A stretch of DNA of 64,000 nt, from assembly GCF_016921115.1 (NCBI RefSeq), contig NZ_JAFFZS010000003.1, forward strand, positions 186,001-250,000, given 5' to 3'. The DNA comes from Streptomyces actuosus. Lineage in GTDB: Bacteria; Actinomycetota; Actinomycetes; Streptomycetales; Streptomycetaceae. Made by a program: the position numbers and the translations under genes. Below, piece after piece: positions 1 through 8,107 of the stretch. How positions within the stretch are numbered: the first letter of the stretch is position 1; each line of letters begins with the position of its first letter. The notes beneath the pieces were generated by a model, which made no database searches, was not told the DNA's origin, and worked only from the letters and a program-made list of their open reading frames with translations.

Positions 1-1
1 G

Positions 2-298
2 CGCAGGCGGTGCGCCGACGTGATCGGCCTCGCCGACGAGCCGCCGCCCTCCGACGGTGTCCCCCTGCTGGAGACGGTGATGCGGGACGGGCAGCGTACT
101 GGCGCGAGCCCCACCGTCGACGTGTGCCGGCAAAGACTCGCGGCGGATCTGGACCTGCTGCCCCCGGCGGCGCGCAGGATCCGGGCCCCGCGTGCGCCAG
201 GGGCGACCGCGTCGGCGCGTCTCGGCGCGCTGACCGACCGCGTCCGGCGGGACGTCGCGCACGGTGCGGCCGTGTCGGCGATCCGTGAGGATCCATGA
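2..298 (+). CDS. pncB: Nicotinate phosphoribosyltransferase, C-terminal part (5' end outside window)
   Basis: Only the last 98 codons are present; the reading frame is open from the first bases and stops with TGA. The segment (VMRDGQRT near the start, then LPPAARRIRAPRAP and a basic helical end) reads like the C-terminal subdomain of actinobacterial nicotinate phosphoribosyltransferases, which join nicotinate to PRPP in NAD salvage. The catalytic barrel lies outside, so the assignment rests on C-terminal resemblance alone. Its neighbours, a DUF1876 protein and a phosphofructokinase, are families found with the PncB2 gene in the mycobacterial dormancy regulon, which fits the call. Confidence 0.7.
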   Translation, partial: RRRCADVIGLADEPPPSDGVPLLETVMRDGQRTGASPTVDVCRQRLAADLDLLPPAARRIRAPRAPGATASARLGALTDRVRRDVAHGAAVSAIREDP

Positions 299-393
299 CC
301 GCACACGACAGGGTCCGCGACGGAGCCCGTGGCAGGGATCCGCATCGGGGACCGGCGGCGGAGGGCCGCGGCAGGGGTAGGCAACAGAGCGGA

Positions 394-410
394 CGGACCT
401 GATCGGTCCG
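394..410. promoter_or_regulatory. Inverted repeat upstream of the DUF1876 gene
   Basis: CGGACC and GGTCCG arms flank TGATC, a perfect dyad with a 5-base centre ending 22 bases before the ATG. It resembles the GGnCC-N4-GGnCC sites found before several other genes here, but the centre is one base longer and the site is closer to the start. It could be an operator overlapping the promoter or leader. Confidence 0.45.
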
Positions 411-432
411 CAGCGAGGCGAGGTGGACAACG

Positions 433-720
433 ATGACGCACTCATCGGAATGGAAGGCACGTCTTCACCTCTTCGAGGACGAGCACGGGACGACACAGGC
501 GCACGTGGTCCTGGACACGGGGACGACCGCGGTCACGGGCCACGGGACGGCCCACCGCAACCCCGCGGACCGCGACGACCCGGGCATCGGCGAGGAACTG
601 GCGGCCGGCCGGGCCATGCGCGACCTCGCCGAGAAGCTGCTGAACGCCGCTGAACGCGACATCGAGCACGCGGGTTCGCCCCGGCCGGGCGCCCACCAGG
701 TCGCCGGATGGCCGCTGTGA
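433..720 (+). CDS. DUF1876 domain protein (Rv1738/Rv2632c-like)
   Basis: The 95-residue protein opens with a strand pattern (WKARLHLFEDEHGTTQAHVVLDT) followed by the GTAHRNPADRDDPGIGEELAAGRAM block typical of DUF1876. The family is small, soluble and cytoplasmic; Mycobacterium Rv1738 is strongly induced in hypoxic dormancy and has been proposed to act on ribosomes, though the role is not settled. Length is normal for the family. An upstream dyad at 394-410 may be its operator. The gene is convergent with pfkA and separated from it by a perfect palindrome that could terminate both transcripts. Confidence 0.88.
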   Translation: MTHSSEWKARLHLFEDEHGTTQAHVVLDTGTTAVTGHGTAHRNPADRDDPGIGEELAAGRAMRDLAEKLLNAAERDIEHAGSPRPGAHQVAGWPL

Positions 721-736
721 CCGTACGCCGGGCACC

Positions 737-760
737 GTCCCGCCGCGGCCGCGGCGGGAC
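737..760. terminator. Perfect 24-bp palindrome between convergent genes
   Basis: GTCCCGCCGC pairs with GCGGCGGGAC around a GGCC loop. It sits 17 bases after the DUF1876 stop and about 115 bases past the pfkA stop, between convergent genes. A 10-bp all-perfect stem without a U-tract is a common actinobacterial terminator form and could serve both directions. Confidence 0.6.
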
Positions 761-873
761 CTCGGCCACGCCCTGACAGCGACCGCCGTCGCGCACCGGC
801 GGACCGGTACGCGGCCCCGAGCGGCTCCGGCGCGCTCGGGGAGGCGGAGTCCTGACCGCGACCTCGGCGACGG

Positions 874-1899
874 TCAGCCGAAGAACACTTCGAACTCGTC
901 GTACAACGACGGGTCGACGAGCTTGGTCTTCGGCCTGCTGCCGTCCAGCGGCAGTAGAACGACGTCGGTGCCGCGCAGGGCGACCATCGTGCCGAAGTCG
1001 CCCTGCGCGACCGCGTCGATCGCGTGCAGTCCGAAGCGCGTGGCCAGCCACCGGTCGAAGGCACTCGGAGTCCCGCCGCGCTGGATGTGACCGAGCACCG
1101 TGGTGCGGGCGTCCGTGCCGGTGCGCCGCGCGATCTCCTGCGCCAGCCACTCGCCGATGCCGGACAGCCGCACATGGCCGTACTCGTCCAGCGAGCGGTC
1201 CTTGAGCACCATCTGTCCCTCCTTGGGTGCGGCACCCTCGGCGGCGACGACGATCGGCGCGTAGTTGATCTTGAATCGGCTCTGCACCCACGCGCAGACC
1301 TGGTCGATGTCGAACGGCCGCTCCGGGATGAGGATGACGTTCGCGCCGCCGGCCACGCCGGCGTGCAGCGCGATCCATCCCGAATGCCGGCCCATCACCT
1401 CCACCACCAGGGTGCGCATATGGGACTCGGCGGTGGTGTGGAGCCGGTCGATGGCCTCCGTCGCGATGCCGACGGCGGTGTCGAACCCGAAGGTGTAGTC
1501 GGTGCCGACCACGTCGTTGTCGATCGTCTTCGGCACGCCGACCAGCCGGATGCCCTCGCGGCTCAGCTCGGTGGCCGCACCGAGGGTGTCCTCGCCCCCG
1601 ATCACGACCAGCGCGTCGACGCGGTACTCGGCCAGGGTGTCCCTGACGCGCTGCACCCCGTCCTCGTGCTTGTACGGATTCGTACGGGAGGAGCCGAGGA
1701 TCGTTCCGCCGCGCGGAAGGATCCCCCGCACGTCGGAGACGGCCAGCGGCACCACTTTGCCCTCCAGCGCACCGCGCCAGCCGTCCCGCAGACCGACGAA
1801 GTCGAAGCCGTACTCCTGGACACCCTTGCGCACGACGCTGCGGATCACGGCGTTGAGACCGGGGCAGTCGCCGCCACCGGTCAGCACTCCGACCCTCAT
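874..1899 (-). CDS. pfkA: 6-phosphofructokinase (PfkA family)
   Basis: The 341-residue protein phosphorylates fructose-6-phosphate to fructose-1,6-bisphosphate in glycolysis. Visible motifs are the nucleotide-binding GGGDCPG (8-14), GGEDT (101-105), the catalytic PKTIDND (123-129) and the substrate loop MGRHSG (169-174). The GGEDT signature matches the actinobacterial group III enzymes, which use ATP; strict PPi-dependent enzymes differ here. Length is normal and the ATG is preceded by a GGAG-rich stretch. A GGnCC-N4-GGnCC palindrome lies 98 bases upstream of the start at 1998-2013. Streptomyces usually carry several pfkA paralogues, so this may be a condition-specific copy rather than the housekeeping one. 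Confidence 0.95.
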   Translation of the reverse strand: MRVGVLTGGGDCPGLNAVIRSVVRKGVQEYGFDFVGLRDGWRGALEGKVVPLAVSDVRGILPRGGTILGSSRTNPYKHEDGVQRVRDTLAEYRVDALVVIGGEDTLGAATELSREGIRLVGVPKTIDNDVVGTDYTFGFDTAVGIATEAIDRLHTTAESHMRTLVVEVMGRHSGWIALHAGVAGGANVILIPERPFDIDQVCAWVQSRFKINYAPIVVAAEGAAPKEGQMVLKDRSLDEYGHVRLSGIGEWLAQEIARRTGTDARTTVLGHIQRGGTPSAFDRWLATRFGLHAIDAVAQGDFGTMVALRGTDVVLLPLDGSRPKTKLVDPSLYDEFEVFFG

Positions 1900-1997
1900 G
1901 ACTCCCTCCTTCGCGCACGGTGTGACGTCGGCGGGTGCGGATCGGCCGCCGGTCGCACGGTCAGGGTCACACTGCCCGTCTCCGTCGAGGCGGACCC

Positions 1998-2013
1998 GGG
2001 GCCCGAAGGACCC
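1998..2013. promoter_or_regulatory. Candidate stress-regulon palindrome upstream of pfkA
   Basis: Read on the minus strand the site is GGGTCCTTCGGGCCCC, a GGnCC-N4-GGnCC inverted repeat. It lies 98 bases before the pfkA start, the same range as similar sites before other dormancy-type genes in this window. The relaxed pattern is common by chance at this GC content, so position is the main support. Confidence 0.4.
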
Positions 2014-2109
2014 TCCCCACCATCATGGGCGGCCGCGGCCCCACCGGCGAGCCGCCGGACCCGCCCCCGCACGCCCTCCGGCACGGGGCCCGGGCCGGAA
2101 GGCGCGAGC

Positions 2110-3060
2110 CTACGGACGCCGCCGACGGCGACGGGCTCGGGCCCGGGGCAACCCGTTGCCACCGACCGCGTCCGCCGTACTGCGGGCCACCAGTTCCAGC
2201 AGGAGCCGGTTGACCTCGGCCGGACGTTCCAGCGGCAGCAGGTGCGAGGCCCTCGGCACCACCGCGAGATCGGCGGAGGGGATTCCGGCGGCGAGGGTGG
2301 CGCTGTGCGAGGCGGGCGTGATCTGGTCCTGCGCGCCCACCGCGACGAGGACCGGGCACCGGGCCAGCACGGGAAGGGCCGCCAGCTGGTCGTGCGCCAT
2401 GAGCGCCGGATAGCAGGCGGCGATGGTCATCGTGGGCACTCGGGTCATGGCCTGGATGGTGAGCCGGGCGGCGATGGGGTCCACCGGGTCCCCGTACAGC
2501 AGCGGCCGGCTCAGCAGGAAGGCGATCCGGCCGGTGTAGCGGCGCACGGTGTCCACGGCCCGCGGCACGCGGGCCAGCCGCGGCAGACCGGTGGCCAGGG
2601 CCAGGTGCAGGACCCGGGCCGCCGCGGGCGGCAGCCCCATCGGCGTGCCGTTCAGCTGCCCGGCCGACGTCGACAGCAGAGCCGTCCCCGCGACCCGGGT
2701 CCCGAACAGTTCGGGACACGCGGAGGCCAGGGCCATGATCGCCATACCGCCCATGGAATGGCCGACGAGCACCACCGGCCCGGTCGGGGCCGTTGCCCCC
2801 AGCACCTGGCGGAGGTCGTCGCCCAGGCGCTCGACGGTGACCGGGGCCGCGCCGAGCGTGGATCGGCCGTGGCCGCGCTGGTCGAACAGGACCAGGCGGG
2901 AGACCCGGCCGAGGTCGGGGACCTGGAACTGCCAGGCGGTGGCGTCGAGCATGTAGCCGTGGCAGAGCACCGCTGTCAGGGGTGCGTCCGGGTCACCGGC
3001 GACGGTGACGTGGAGACGTGCGCCGTCGTCCGTCGTGACCGTGGTGGCCTGCGCGGACAT
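2110..3060 (-). CDS. Alpha/beta hydrolase
   Basis: A 316-residue soluble hydrolase of the alpha/beta fold. The oxyanion-hole HG is at 34-35, the nucleophile elbow GHSMGG at 100-105 puts the catalytic Ser at 102, and a late acid (VGAQDQ) and histidine (PRASHLLPLE) complete the triad. The DQRGHGRS stretch is typical of esterase or haloperoxidase-like members. No signal peptide is present. I chose the start at 3060 (MSAQ); an alternative ATG three codons upstream at 3069 is equally possible. The C-terminus ends in a run of arginines. The substrate cannot be told from sequence. Confidence 0.85.
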   Translation of the reverse strand: MSAQATTVTTDDGARLHVTVAGDPDAPLTAVLCHGYMLDATAWQFQVPDLGRVSRLVLFDQRGHGRSTLGAAPVTVERLGDDLRQVLGATAPTGPVVLVGHSMGGMAIMALASACPELFGTRVAGTALLSTSAGQLNGTPMGLPPAAARVLHLALATGLPRLARVPRAVDTVRRYTGRIAFLLSRPLLYGDPVDPIAARLTIQAMTRVPTMTIAACYPALMAHDQLAALPVLARCPVLVAVGAQDQITPASHSATLAAGIPSADLAVVPRASHLLPLERPAEVNRLLLELVARSTADAVGGNGLPRARARRRRRRP

Positions 3061-3254
3061 GCCCTCCATTGTCCCTGCCCGGTGCTCGTGTCTCACAACC
3101 TGCGGCGATCCGCGACGCCTCGGGAACGGCCCCGCGGGCCGGCCCGAGCGCGCGGCGCGAGCGGCGTCCCCACGGGGCGACGGCGGCTCCGGGCCTCCGG
3201 CCGCGGGACCCGGCGGTCCGGTGTCCGGCCGGAACCGTCGCCTTCCCCCGGACG

Positions 3255-3300
3255 GGTGATGCCACCGCCAGGGGACCGGTGATGCCACCGCCAGGGGACC
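3255..3300. repeat. Perfect 23-bp tandem duplication
   Basis: The unit beginning GGTGATGCCACCGCC and ending GGGGACC occurs twice in direct succession, 3255-3277 and 3278-3300, with no mismatch. It lies in non-coding DNA and looks like a recent slippage duplication. Confidence 0.9.
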
Positions 3301-3740
3301 CTCCGCGCCGTGCCGCCCGCTGGTGGCGGGCCGTCGAGCAGAAGGCGGACGTGGTGCTCGCGGCCACGCGAGGGACGGTGCGCGCGGGCACCCGAGGGGT
3401 ACGGAGGCCTCGGCAGGCGGCACCAGCACCCGGGTGCCGGACGGCGAGGAGAGGGCGCGCCCGGCACACCCGGCGCGCCCCGGCGGTGCGCGCACGCCGG
3501 TCCGGGCCCGGGTGGGCAGGGCGACAGGACCGACCGGACACCGCTCATGACCGGCGAGGAGCGCGGGGCGGGATCGACCGGGCAGCCGGGCCGGCCGGTC
3601 GCAGGTCGGCACGGAGCCGGCGCGAGGCGGAACGGCCCGGGCGGGAGGCGGAACGGGCGTCCGGCACTGACCGGCCACGAGCCACCACGCGGCGGGTGGA
3701 GGCGGAAGCGCGGGGCGTCCGGGACCTGCCGCGAGGGCGC

Positions 3741-3777
3741 GGGACCGACCGGCCCCACCACGGGACCGACCGGCTCT
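3741..3777. promoter_or_regulatory. Two tandem GGGACCGACCGG palindromes upstream of the SRPBCC gene
   Basis: GGGACCGACCGGCCCC (3741-3756) and GGGACCGACCGGCTCT (3762-3777) repeat with a 21-base period, about two helical turns. They end 112 and 91 bases before the SRPBCC ATG. Tandem in-phase sites suit cooperative binding of a dimeric regulator. Confidence 0.5.
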
Positions 3778-3868
3778 CGCGCGAGCCGCCCCCGACCCGG
3801 TAAGCCGGGAGCAGGCGACCGGCTCCGCCGGCAGCCGGGTCCGCTCCCCGACGATCAGGGAGGACACC

Positions 3869-4558
3869 ATGTCCCAGCAGCCCGAATGCGGGCGGCGGCG
3901 GGGAGCCCGCCTGCTGCCCCTCACGCTCTGCGCGGCGTCCGTACTGTATGCGCGGCGACTGCGGCCACGCCTGCTGAGCTGGGGTGCGACACCGGACGAG
4001 GCAGCGGCCGACTACCCCGGCGACGAACTGTTCCCCGACGCCGACACCGCCTCCACCATGGCCACCACCCTGCCCGCGCCGCCCGAGGAGGTCTGGCCCT
4101 GGCTGGCGCAGATGGGAGCCGATCGCGCGGGCTGGTACAGCTGGGACCGCCTCGACCACTGCGGGGAACCGAGCGCGGAGCGCATCGAGCCCGACTGGCA
4201 GCAACTGGAGGAGGGGCAGCGGCTGACCGCGACGCGTGACGGCAACGCCTGGTTCACCGTGGCCCGCCTGGAGCCGAACCGGACCCTTGTCCTGCGCTCC
4301 GACCTGCGTCTGCCCGGCGGCCGCTCCTTCGACCCGCAGTACGACGCCGTGCCGCGGGCGCGCGCGGACGGGATCTGGGGCTTCCACCTGCGGCCGACCC
4401 CCGACGGCGGAACCCGCCTGGTGGTGCGCACCCGCGGCCGGAGCCACCCGCATCCGCTCACCCGGCTGTTCGACGTCCTGTTCGGCGAGCCCGCGCACTT
4501 CGTCATGCAGACCCGCCAGTTCCACAACCTGCGCCACCGCGTCGGCGCCGCGGCCTGA
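3869..4558 (+). CDS. SRPBCC (START/Bet v1-like) family protein with N-terminal anchor
   Basis: The 229-residue protein has a hydrophobic stretch at about 14-28 after basic residues, which could be a membrane anchor. From about residue 55 it reads as an SRPBCC ligand-binding barrel: TLPAPPEEVWPWLAQMGADRAGWYSWD is the typical first strand, helix and loop, and a long C-terminal helix ends the protein. Such proteins bind hydrophobic ligands or act in polyketide-like chemistry, but no specific role can be given. The ATG has AGGGAGGA at a suitable distance. Two tandem palindromes lie about 90-130 bases upstream. The response regulator gene begins 39 bases downstream. Confidence 0.8.
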   Translation: MSQQPECGRRRGARLLPLTLCAASVLYARRLRPRLLSWGATPDEAAADYPGDELFPDADTASTMATTLPAPPEEVWPWLAQMGADRAGWYSWDRLDHCGEPSAERIEPDWQQLEEGQRLTATRDGNAWFTVARLEPNRTLVLRSDLRLPGGRSFDPQYDAVPRARADGIWGFHLRPTPDGGTRLVVRTRGRSHPHPLTRLFDVLFGEPAHFVMQTRQFHNLRHRVGAAA

Positions 4559-4597
4559 CGCGGGCGCATCCCCGGACCGGAAGGCGGCCGACACCCC

Positions 4598-5311
4598 ATG
4601 AGCACCCGGGCCACCGACAGGGACGGCAGCACGCGCGTGCTCGTGGTCGAGGACGACCGGGGCATCGCGGAATCCCTCGTGCGCGGCCTGCGGCAGGCCG
4701 GATACGCCGTCGAGGGCGTCCGGACCGGCCGGGCGGCCCTGGCAGCCCCGTCGCCCGATGTGGTGCTGCTCGACCTGGGACTTCCCGACGTCGACGGCGT
4801 CGAGGTCTGCCGCCGGCTCCGCGCCCGCTCGGACGCCGCGATCATCGCCGTGACCGCCCGGGGCGAGGAGGCGGACCGCGTGGTGGCCCTGGACGAAGGC
4901 GCAGACGACTACCTCGTCAAACCGTTCGGGTTGGCCGAGCTGCTGGCCCGGATCCGAGCCGTGCTGCGCCGCCGGCGCCCGGCCGAGCCGGAGATCCTGC
5001 GCCACGGGCCGCTCGCGCTCGACCTGCGCACCCGGCACGTCGCAGTCGACGGACGCACGGTGACCCTGACCCCGAAGGAGTTCTCCATCCTGGAGTGCCT
5101 GGCCGCCGACCCGGGCCGGGTGGTCAGCCGGCAGCAGATCCTGGAACGGGCCTGGGACGCCCACTGGTACGGCCCGACCAAGGTGCTGGACGTCCATGTC
5201 GCCGCGCTGCGCCGCAAACTCGCCGCACCGGGCCTGATCGAGACGGTCTACGGGCACGGATTCCGGCTCGGCACGGTCCGCGCGGACCGGCAGCCGGAGG
5301 AGCGGCCGTGA
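4598..5311 (+). CDS. OmpR/PhoB-family response regulator
   Basis: The 237-residue regulator has a receiver domain (about 13-125) with acidic pocket VVEDD, phosphoacceptor Asp59 in VVLLDLGLPD and the conserved Lys in DYLVKPFG, then a winged-helix DNA-binding domain (VTLTPKEFSILECL through VYGHGFRL). It is the cytoplasmic output of the two-component system formed with the next gene, whose GTG start overlaps its stop by 4 bases. The pair sits directly upstream of the flavin/ferredoxin operon, which is its likely target. The signal is unknown. Confidence 0.95.
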   Translation: MSTRATDRDGSTRVLVVEDDRGIAESLVRGLRQAGYAVEGVRTGRAALAAPSPDVVLLDLGLPDVDGVEVCRRLRARSDAAIIAVTARGEEADRVVALDEGADDYLVKPFGLAELLARIRAVLRRRRPAEPEILRHGPLALDLRTRHVAVDGRTVTLTPKEFSILECLAADPGRVVSRQQILERAWDAHWYGPTKVLDVHVAALRRKLAAPGLIETVYGHGFRLGTVRADRQPEERP

Positions 5312-6705
5312 CCCGCCGCATCACCTGGACCCTCCTGACCCTCACCTGCGTGCTGCTCGTGCTGGCGGTCGTACCGCTGGCGGTGTCGATGACGGCGCGC
5401 GAGCGGGTCGCCTACCGCGACAGCCAGCGAGCGGCCACCCGCGTCATCGCCGCGGCGGCCGAGGAACACCTCTCCGACCACAAGTCCGCGACCACCATGC
5501 GGCGCGAGCTCACCGCCGCCGCCCGGGTCGGCGACTGCGCCGCCGTGTACGACGCCACCCGGCACCTGGTGGCCGCCACCCCCTGCACGGCGGCGCAGGG
5601 CGAGGAGGCGCAGGAACTCGTGGCGGAGGTGCTGGCCGGGCACGAACCGGAGCCGCCGGAGAACGAGGGCCGGCTGCTGGCGGCGGAACCCGCCGGCGAG
5701 GTGCGCCGGCCCGCCGGAGCCGTCGTGCTGGCCCGCTCCGCGTCCCCGCTCGACGCCCGCATCGCCGCGATCTGGGGCTGGTCCGCCGCGATCGGCACGG
5801 CCGGGCTGGCCGCGTCCGTGCTGCTGTCCGTCCGCCTCGCCCGCTGGGTCAGCCGCCCCCTGTCGACCCTGGACGCCAGCGCCCGGCGACTGGGCGAGGG
5901 CGCCCTCGGGGAACGGGCCGACGTCGGCGGAGGACCGCCTGAGGTGCGCCGGCTGGCCGCCACGTTCAACACCATGGCGGCGCGCACCGAGGCCTTGGTG
6001 CACGGCCACCGGGCCGTGATCGCCGATGTGTCCCACCAACTGCGCACCCCGCTGGCCGCGCTGCGGCTGCGGCTCGACGTCCTCGCCGCCGGGGCCGACC
6101 GCGACACCGCGGATGAACTCGCCGCCGCCCAGGAGGAGATCGCCCGGTTGTCCCGGCTCGTGGACGGACTCCTCGCGGTCGCCCGCGCCGAGCAGGCCAC
6201 ACCCCGCCCCACCGCCGTGCGGGTCGGGGAGGTGGTGACCGAGCGTTTGGCCGCCTGGACGCCCGTCGCCCAGGAACGCGGTGTCCGGCTGGCCGGCGTG
6301 TCCGGCGGGCCGACCCCGGCCGTCGCACTCGGCACCGGCCACTTGGAGCAGATCCTGGACAACCTGATCGCCAACGCCGTCGACGCCGTCCCCGCCGGCG
6401 GGACGGTCACCGTCGACCACCGCGCCGCGGGCGGCACCGCCCGGATACGGGTGCGGGACGACGGACCCGGGATGACGGACGGGGCGAAGGCGGTTGCCTT
6501 CCGCCGGTTCGGCAACCCCGAGGCCCGGGGCACCGGACTCGGGTTGGCCATCGTCCACCGGCTGGTCACGGCCAACGGCGGCACCGCACGGCTGGAGGAC
6601 ACCCCCGGCGGAGGGCTGACCGTCGTCCTGGATCTCCCGCTGTGGCCGCAGGACGGGCGGGGACGGGGCGCGCCGAGATCTTCACCGGTTCTGAAGAAGA
6701 CGTGA
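5308..6705 (+). CDS. Membrane sensor histidine kinase
   Basis: A 465-residue HAMP-type kinase. TM1 is at about 5-27, followed by an extracytoplasmic loop of about 120 residues containing two cysteines, TM2 near 155-180, a HAMP linker (RWVSRPLSTLDASARRLGEG), the dimerisation helix with phosphorylated His243 in SHQLRTPL, and a HATPase domain with N-box NLIANAVDA, DDGPGM and GTGLGLAIV. The GTG start overlaps the regulator stop (GTGA). The paired extracytoplasmic cysteines might sense redox state; that is inference. The last codons contain a CTTCA-N7-TGAAG dyad (6680-6696) that could be an operator for the next operon. Confidence 0.95.
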   Translation: MTRRITWTLLTLTCVLLVLAVVPLAVSMTARERVAYRDSQRAATRVIAAAAEEHLSDHKSATTMRRELTAAARVGDCAAVYDATRHLVAATPCTAAQGEEAQELVAEVLAGHEPEPPENEGRLLAAEPAGEVRRPAGAVVLARSASPLDARIAAIWGWSAAIGTAGLAASVLLSVRLARWVSRPLSTLDASARRLGEGALGERADVGGGPPEVRRLAATFNTMAARTEALVHGHRAVIADVSHQLRTPLAALRLRLDVLAAGADRDTADELAAAQEEIARLSRLVDGLLAVARAEQATPRPTAVRVGEVVTERLAAWTPVAQERGVRLAGVSGGPTPAVALGTGHLEQILDNLIANAVDAVPAGGTVTVDHRAAGGTARIRVRDDGPGMTDGAKAVAFRRFGNPEARGTGLGLAIVHRLVTANGGTARLEDTPGGGLTVVLDLPLWPQDGRGRGAPRSSPVLKKT

Positions 6706-6785
6706 GCGGGTTCCTGAGCACCCGCGGCACAGGCTGGAGAGTGCACGCAGCCGATCCGGGCCGCACGTCCACCAGGAGCGCTGCC

Positions 6786-7145
6786 ATGACCTCCCCGCCC
6801 CACGACTTCGACCCGAGCGTCCCGCCGGCCCCCTCCGCACAGGCACGGCAACGCGGACTCCGCCGCAGCCGGCGGCTGACCCGGTGGATCGCCGTCACTG
6901 CCGCAGCCGGCGCCGCCGCGCTCGGCGGCCTGTACACCCACCTCCTGCCGGGCGGTTCGGCCGCCCCGGCACCGGCGCGGCAACCGGCGGCGTCCCCGGC
7001 CACGACCGCGGGGGACGACGACGGCGGGCACGGCGAACCGGGCGAGCACGACGACGACGGTGCCACCCCCGCGGCGCCCCAGCCCCCGGCCCAACCTCCC
7101 ACCCCCACCGGGCAGCAGCCGCACACCACGACGGGGGCGTCATGA
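6786..7145 (+). CDS. Small membrane-anchored protein with Pro/Thr-rich tail, first gene of the apbE operon
   Basis: The 119-residue protein has a basic N-terminal segment (RRSRRLTRW), one membrane helix at about 35-52 and an exported low-complexity tail rich in Pro, Ala, Thr, Asp and His that ends in TTTGAS. I recognise no family. Its stop overlaps the apbE start (ATGA), so translation is coupled. In comparable clusters this place is often held by an FMN-binding-domain protein that ApbE flavinylates; no such domain is present here. The terminal TGAS is weakly like the SGAT flavinylation motif, which is speculative. It may instead be a degenerate partner or scaffold. Confidence 0.65.
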   Translation: MTSPPHDFDPSVPPAPSAQARQRGLRRSRRLTRWIAVTAAAGAAALGGLYTHLLPGGSAAPAPARQPAASPATTAGDDDGGHGEPGEHDDDGATPAAPQPPAQPPTPTGQQPHTTTGAS

Positions 7146-8107
7146 CCACCCGCCCGCCGGCACCCCCGCCCGCACGCCTCGTCTTCCCTGCCCTGGGCAC
7201 CACCGCCGACCTCCTCGTCACCGACCCGGACGCCCTGTCCACCGCCGAGTTCGTCCTGCGAGCCGAACTGGCCGCCGCCGACCTCACCTGCAGCCGCTTC
7301 CGCCCCGACTCGGAACTCACCCGCGTCAACCTGGGCGCGGGCACCACGACGACGGTCAGCGCCCGCTTCGCGGAGGCCCTGCACACCGCCCTGCGGGCCG
7401 CGCGGCTCACCGGCGGGGCCGTCGACCCGACGGTGGGCAGCGCCGTCATCGCGCTCGGCTACGACCGCACCTTCGCCTCCGTCCGCCCCGAGGACGCCCG
7501 CCCCGTGCCTGTGGCCCGCCCGGCGCCCGGCTGGCAGCGGATCGACTTCGACCGGCGCACCCGGCGACTCCGCCTGCCCCCGCACACCCGCCTCGACCTG
7601 GGCGCCACCGCCAAGGCCCTGGCCGCCGACCGGGCCGCCCGCCGCGCCGCCGCCACCACCGGCAGCGGAGTCCTGGTCAGCCTCGGCGGCGACCTTGCGG
7701 TCGCCGGAACCCCACCGCAAGGGGGCTGGCGGATCGCACTCGCCGACGACCACGCACGGCCCGGCACCCGGCCGGGACCCGCCGTCGCGGTGAACAGCGG
7801 AGCGATGGCCACCTCCGGCGTCCGGGTGCGCACCTGGCGGCGCGGCGGACGCACCCTGCACCACATCGTCGACCCGGCCAGCGGAGAGCCCGCCGCGCCC
7901 GTCTGGCGCACCGTCACCGTCGCCGCCTCCACCTGCGTGGACGCCAACGCCGCCAGCACGGCGGCCGTCGTGCTCGGCGACCGCGCCGTGCCATGGCTGC
8001 GCGACGCCGCCCTGCCCGCCCGGCTGACCGGCCTCGACGGCACCGTCGTCCGACTCGCCGGCTGGCCGCCCGACACCCGCGCCCCCGCCCCGGGAGGCCC
8101 GCGATGA
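7142..8107 (+). CDS. apbE: FAD:protein FMN transferase (ApbE)
   Basis: ApbE cleaves FAD and attaches FMN to a Thr or Ser of exported redox proteins. The 321-residue protein shows the family core: SRFRPDSELTRVN, the TGGAVDPTVG block, DLGATAKALAADRA, the LVSLGGDLAV strand, and the metal/FAD-binding late motif (HHIVDPASGEPA, then VDANAAST). Length is normal. No clear signal peptide or lipobox is seen at the N-terminus (MTTRPPAPPPARLVF), so it may act in the cytoplasm or depend on another anchor. ATGA overlaps join it to the genes on both sides. The expected FMN-binding target is not obvious nearby. Confidence 0.92.
   Translation: MTTRPPAPPPARLVFPALGTTADLLVTDPDALSTAEFVLRAELAAADLTCSRFRPDSELTRVNLGAGTTTTVSARFAEALHTALRAARLTGGAVDPTVGSAVIALGYDRTFASVRPEDARPVPVARPAPGWQRIDFDRRTRRLRLPPHTRLDLGATAKALAADRAARRAAATTGSGVLVSLGGDLAVAGTPPQGGWRIALADDHARPGTRPGPAVAVNSGAMATSGVRVRTWRRGGRTLHHIVDPASGEPAAPVWRTVTVAASTCVDANAASTAAVVLGDRAVPWLRDAALPARLTGLDGTVVRLAGWPPDTRAPAPGGPR

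Larger units (their letters stand above)
3061..3868. other. 808-bp intergenic region with repeats
   Basis: Open frames here have repetitive Arg/Gly/Pro composition and match no family I recognise. The region holds a 23-bp tandem duplication (3255-3300) and several CCGACCGG-type palindromes near its right end. It separates the divergent hydrolase and SRPBCC genes. Confidence 0.6.

Noticed and set aside
6786-7145. Standard FMN-binding-domain protein upstream of apbE
   Set aside because: The protein is too short and its exported part is a low-complexity tail; no FMN-binding fold or full SGAT motif is present.
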